Made by a program: the position numbers and the translations under genes. Below, in pieces: positions 60,183 to 62,842 of a stretch of 62,842 nt of DNA. A model generated the notes under the pieces. That model saw nothing but the letters and a program-made list of their open reading frames with translations. It was not told the origin of the DNA and ran no database searches. Source of the DNA: an uncultured Bacteroidales bacterium (GTDB lineage: Bacteria; Bacteroidota; Bacteroidia; Bacteroidales; UBA932). Where the stretch lies: positions 1-62,842 of the forward strand of contig CALVDH010000015.1 of assembly GCA_944326235.1 (NCBI GenBank). The letters run 5' to 3'. Position 1 is the first letter of the stretch, and each line of letters starts with the position of its first letter.

Positions 60183-61297
60183 TTAGACTTATCGTATTTA
60201 CTTGAAAATCCGTGTATCAGTATATCCTCCCCGACCATTTCGACCGTATCGATCCGCATCCCACAGGCCGCTGCCATTGTCCCGAAGCCGGAGCCTCCGA
60301 CCGGTCCCTTGGCAGTATGTCCTCCGACTATCTTCGGAGCCACGAAGACGTAGAACTCGTCCACGAGCCCGGAGCGGACCAGGCTCCAGTTGAGTTCCCC
60401 GCCGCCCTCCACGAGCACCGAGTCGAGCCCCATGGCCCCGAGCTGTCCCAGCATGTCTTCCAGATTCACCATACCGTCGGCACCGCATGAGCACAGCAGC
60501 GTTTCCACTCCGCAGGAGCGCAGGGCCTCAAGCCTATGAGCCTCTGCCATATCCGTATGCGCCACCACAGTCCGGTATTCCCGCGCAGTCCGGGCCAGCT
60601 GACAGTCCGGAGGCATGGAAGCCTTCGAGTCCACGATGATCCGCACCGGCTGACGCATCCCGTCCAGACGGCAGTTGAGCATAGGGTCGTCGGCCAGGAC
60701 CGTGCCTTTGCCGGCCACGATACCCATATACCGGCCCCGGAGCTCGTGCACCAGGCGGCGGGACTGCTCCCCGCTCACCCACTTGGAATCCCCGGAGACA
60801 GCGGCTATGCGCCCGTCGAGAGTCATGGCCCATTTGAGCACGACCCAGGGACGGCGCGTGGTTATGTACTTGATGAATATGCGGTTGAGATGACGGGCCT
60901 CAGCCTCGAGCACCTCTGAGGTCACTTCGATGCCGTGTCCCCGCAGGATAGCGGCTCCGTGCCCGGCCACTAAAGGGTTCGGATCGGTCATGGCCATGAC
61001 CACCCGGGATATGCCGGCCGCGATGATGGCGTCCGTGCAGGGCGGCTGCTTGCCGTAATGACAGCAGGGCTCGAGAGTCACGTACATCGTCGCGCCTTCG
61101 ACAGACTCACTGCATGAGGCCAACGCATCCCGCTCGGCATGCAGGCTGCCGCAGACATGGTGCCAGCCCTGGGCGAGCACCTTTCCACCGCGGACTATCA
61201 CCGCCCCCACCATCGGGTTCGGCCCCACGTGCCCCCTGCCGCGCTCAGCCAGCGCGAGAGCCATCCGCATGTATTTGATATCTTCGTCGTTACACAT
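60167..61297 (-). CDS. ribD: Diaminohydroxyphosphoribosylaminopyrimidine deaminase / reductase
   Basis: Bifunctional RibD. The N-terminal deaminase has the zinc motif HAERDAL and PCCHYGKQPPCTDAI, with VGPNPMVGAVIV before it. The C-terminal reductase has VVLKWAMTLDGRIA, SKWVSGEQSRRLVHELR and VLVEGGGELNWSL. I chose the ATG at 61297 (MCNDEDIKYM, 376 aa): the longer frame to 61318 would start inside the riboswitch terminator stem. First gene of the rib operon; its start codon sits four bases after the terminator T run, so expression depends on antitermination. Confidence 0.96.
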   Translation of the reverse strand: MCNDEDIKYMRMALALAERGRGHVGPNPMVGAVIVRGGKVLAQGWHHVCGSLHAERDALASCSESVEGATMYVTLEPCCHYGKQPPCTDAIIAAGISRVVMAMTDPNPLVAGHGAAILRGHGIEVTSEVLEAEARHLNRIFIKYITTRRPWVVLKWAMTLDGRIAAVSGDSKWVSGEQSRRLVHELRGRYMGIVAGKGTVLADDPMLNCRLDGMRQPVRIIVDSKASMPPDCQLARTAREYRTVVAHTDMAEAHRLEALRSCGVETLLCSCGADGMVNLEDMLGQLGAMGLDSVLVEGGGELNWSLVRSGLVDEFYVFVAPKIVGGHTAKGPVGGSGFGTMAAACGMRIDTVEMVGEDILIHGFSSKYDKSKCLQE

Positions 61298-61300
61298 AAC

Positions 61301-61332
61301 AAAAAACCCGAATACCACAATGGCACTCAGGG
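61301..61332 (-). terminator. Expression-platform terminator of the FMN riboswitch
   Basis: On the minus strand CCCTGAGTGCCA pairs with TGGTATTCGGG (one bulged T, two G-U pairs, loop TTG) and is followed by six T (61306-61301). The ribD start codon follows directly. Confidence 0.75.
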
Positions 61333-61387
61333 CAGTCTGTCATTCCGACAATCACAAGCGCCGGCACCGCTTCCACGGCTTCCGGCC

Positions 61388-61510
61388 AAGACCTCTCTTC
61401 CATCCGGACTGTCACCGTCGGTATCGGAATTTCACCGATTCAATCCCTGATTATCAGGGAGTCGCGGACTTTCACCGCCGGTAGGGAATCGCACCCTGCC
61501 CTGAGAGATA
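61388..61510 (-). promoter_or_regulatory. FMN riboswitch (RFN element)
   Basis: The minus strand contains the conserved RFN blocks in order: AGGGTGCGATTCCCTACCGG, CGGTGAAAGTCCGCGA, GATTGAATCGGTGAAATTCC, GATACCGACGGTGACAGTCC, GGATGGAAGAGAGG. The outer stem pairs CTCTC near 61505 with GAGAG near 61392. It lies between a TATATTTG promoter element and the terminator in front of ribD. Binding of FMN is expected to favour termination. Confidence 0.96.
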
Positions 61511-61524
61511 TTCTTATTGGACGG

Positions 61525-61532
61525 CAAATATA
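61525..61532 (-). promoter_or_regulatory. -7 element of the rib operon
   Basis: Minus strand TATATTTG, exact, about 15-20 bases upstream of the riboswitch 5' stem. Confidence 0.6.
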
Positions 61533-61544
61533 GAAAATTTTTAC

Positions 61545-61552
61545 AAACTTTG
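61545..61552 (+). promoter_or_regulatory. Possible -7 element of the FrhB-like gene
   Basis: AAACTTTG keeps the TTTG half of TAnnTTTG but not the TA. It lies nine bases before the ATG and 12 bp from the divergent rib element. Confidence 0.3.
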
Positions 61553-61561
61553 TAGCCGCTT

Positions 61562-62722
61562 ATGAGAGAAATACGACACATCATCATCACCGACCCGCAC
61601 GACTGCTGCGGCTGCACCGCCTGTGCGTCGGCCTGCCCCAGAGGCAGCATCACCATGAAGGAAAATTCCGAAGGCTTCCTCTATCCCGCTGTGGATGAGA
61701 GCACATGCATCGAATGCGGCATCTGCGCGAGGGTCTGCCCCGTCATCACGCAGTTCCCCGCCCGCAGGCCGCTCGAGGTCCACGCCGTGAAGCACCCGGA
61801 CGGAACGGTAAGGGACGGCAGCGCCTCGGGAGGGGCATTTCCCCTGCTGGCCTCCGCCATACTGGAAGAGGGAGGCCTCGTCTTCGGCTCCCGCTATGAC
61901 AATGCCCATGAGGCGGTCCACGACAGCGCCGGCACCCCGTCGGAAGCGGCGGCATTCATCGGTTCCAAATACCTGCAGAGCCGGATGGAGGACTGCTGTG
62001 GGAGGGTCAGGACGGCCCTGCGCGAGGGACGTCCGGTGCTGTTCACCGGTACCCCCTGCCAGGTAGCTGGCCTCAACCATTTTCTCGCCTCCGGAGCCGG
62101 AAAGACCTCGACAGACCGTCTGCTGACGGTGGATCTCATCTGCCATGGAGCGCCCTCGCCGGGGGTATGGAGGCGGTATCTCGCGGAGGAGAAAGCCGCC
62201 CTCGAGGCTCAGGGTTACCGTGATGTGAGCATAGAAGAGGTCCGCTTCCGCGACAAGGAGGAGGGCCGCGCCGGATGGAAAGGCTACAATTTCAAGATAT
62301 TTTTCCGCGCCACCGACCCCTCGGGAGCCCCCTGCCGCCCCGTATTGAGCGAAAAGGGCAAGGCGGAGAACCTGTTCATCCGGGGATTCCTGGCCGACTT
62401 CTATTCCCGCCCGAGCTGCTACCGCTGCCCCGCCCGGGAGTTCCGCAGCGGCAGCGACCTGACCATCGGCGACTTCTGGGGCATCGGCGACCTCCGCCCC
62501 GACTTCGACGACGACCGCGGAGTCAGCGCCGTCCTGGTCAATACCGAAAAGGGCCGCGAATTCTTCTCCCGCATCCATTGTACCCGCCTGGAAATGACCT
62601 ACGAAGACGTCCTGCGCCGCAACCGCTGCCTGGAGACCTCCGTCACGGAACCCGCCGCCCGCGCTGCGTTCTTCGCCTCCATGGACTCCGTTCATGATAC
62701 TGTGTGCAGGCTGTTGCGGTAA
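61562..62722 (+). CDS. Ferredoxin-type protein with FrhB (F420 hydrogenase beta) C-terminal domain
   Basis: A 386-residue iron-sulfur protein. Two [4Fe-4S] sites lie at the N-terminus (CCGCTACASACP and CIECGICARVCP). The FrhB/FdhB-like region follows with DGSASGGAFPLLASAIL, LFTGTPCQVAGL, VDLICHGAPSPGVWRRY and a later Cys set in CYRCPAREFRSGSDLTIGDFWG. In methanogens such domains bind flavin and F420. In Bacteroidetes the family usually sits in exopolysaccharide or pyruvyl-transfer clusters and its electron acceptor is not known. No such cluster is visible here; the downstream gene is an AAA-type ATPase. Confidence 0.9.
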   Translation: MREIRHIIITDPHDCCGCTACASACPRGSITMKENSEGFLYPAVDESTCIECGICARVCPVITQFPARRPLEVHAVKHPDGTVRDGSASGGAFPLLASAILEEGGLVFGSRYDNAHEAVHDSAGTPSEAAAFIGSKYLQSRMEDCCGRVRTALREGRPVLFTGTPCQVAGLNHFLASGAGKTSTDRLLTVDLICHGAPSPGVWRRYLAEEKAALEAQGYRDVSIEEVRFRDKEEGRAGWKGYNFKIFFRATDPSGAPCRPVLSEKGKAENLFIRGFLADFYSRPSCYRCPAREFRSGSDLTIGDFWGIGDLRPDFDDDRGVSAVLVNTEKGREFFSRIHCTRLEMTYEDVLRRNRCLETSVTEPAARAAFFASMDSVHDTVCRLLR

Positions 62723-62736
62723 TACTGAATTATTGC

Positions 62737-62744
62737 TAACTTTG
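62737..62744 (+). promoter_or_regulatory. -7 element of the last gene
   Basis: TAACTTTG, exact; a TTG at 62714-62716 lies 20 bases upstream as a possible -33. The start codons at 62764 and 62779 follow. Confidence 0.55.
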
Positions 62745-62763
62745 TCAGCGGAACACTAACCGA

Positions 62764-62842
62764 ATGGAGGACCGCGCCATGATGAAATACCCGATAGGAA
62801 TTCAGAGTTTTGAGCAGATAATAAAGGACGGCTATGTCTACG
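62764..62842 (+). CDS. AAA-ATPase-like/PD-(D/E)XK family protein, N-terminal fragment
   Basis: Only the first codons are inside the window. They read MEDRAMMKYPIGIQSFEQII and then KDGYVY, the conserved N-terminus of the large Bacteroidetes family with an AAA-ATPase-like domain and a PD-(D/E)XK nuclease domain. Starts at 62764 and 62779 are in frame; GGAGG lies eight bases before the latter, an unusually good ribosome-binding site for this organism, so 62779 may be the true start. Confidence 0.75.
   Translation, partial: MEDRAMMKYPIGIQSFEQIIKDGYVY

Overview
The window reads as chromosomal DNA of an anaerobic, fermentative member of the Bacteroidales with a fairly GC-rich genome. Evidence seen directly: most promoters carry the Bacteroidetes -7 element TAnnTTTG and good Shine-Dalgarno sequences are rare. 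Genes typical of the group are present (SusD-era style signal-peptide lipoproteins with BACON domains, DUF4290, Rpn nuclease, GH2/GH20/GH63 glycosidases). Energy genes are those of an H2-evolving fermenter: a trimeric [FeFe] hydrogenase, malic enzyme, a CoA-transferase and rubredoxin. I cannot place it to genus.

Layout. 1-540 is the 3' end of a uvrA-type gene, whose stop codon lies inside a palindrome. 541-2043 is gene-free and packed with short hairpins and duplicated sequence. 2044-5749 holds a secreted phosphoesterase, a sodium:alanine-type symporter and prfA. 5857-17776 is one long minus-strand run: two secreted DUF3857 proteins (one with a transglutaminase core), then a regulatory block (DRTGG protein, RsbW-like ATPase, a sensory-type [FeFe] hydrogenase homologue, second DRTGG protein, PHP phosphoesterase, GHKL ATPase). 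After an internal promoter come the structural genes for a 2Fe-2S protein and HydB, HydA, HydC. 17887-25445 holds housekeeping and nucleic-acid genes (tcdA, mazG, rpn, rtcB, an AAA ATPase, a DnaQ-type exonuclease and a phosphoesterase).

25.5-34.8 kb is the accessory part. It holds an AT-rich PD-(D/E)XK nuclease gene, a protein with uracil-DNA-glycosylase-like motifs and a BACON/leucine-rich lipoprotein with a long structured leader. A ParE-type toxin-antitoxin pair, a DUF234 ATPase and a WYL regulator follow. 34.8-39.9 kb is a two-gene glycosidase operon (GH2, GH63-like). 40-57.8 kb holds metabolism and cell-cycle genes: CoA-transferase, enolase, rubredoxin, NUDIX, LolA-like, ftsK, DUF4290, rfbD/rfbC, hisS, initiator tRNA, malic enzyme, two envelope proteins, bcp and GH20. 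57.8-61.5 kb is a complete riboflavin operon ribD-ribE-ribBA-ribH under an FMN riboswitch. The window ends with an FrhB-like iron-sulfur protein and the first codons of an AAA-ATPase gene.

The most interesting points are: (a) the hydrogenase locus, where a catalytic complex sits behind a colinear sensor/regulator module whose hydrogenase homologue keeps the H-cluster cysteines but has lost the proton-relay cysteine and the conserved glutamate; (b) a candidate structured RNA or long leader at about 31222-31505; (c) a repeated divergent-promoter geometry with -7 elements one or two helical turns apart, and several apparently leaderless genes; and (d) the hairpin-rich 0.5-2 kb region, including a palindrome that appears to have shortened uvrA.
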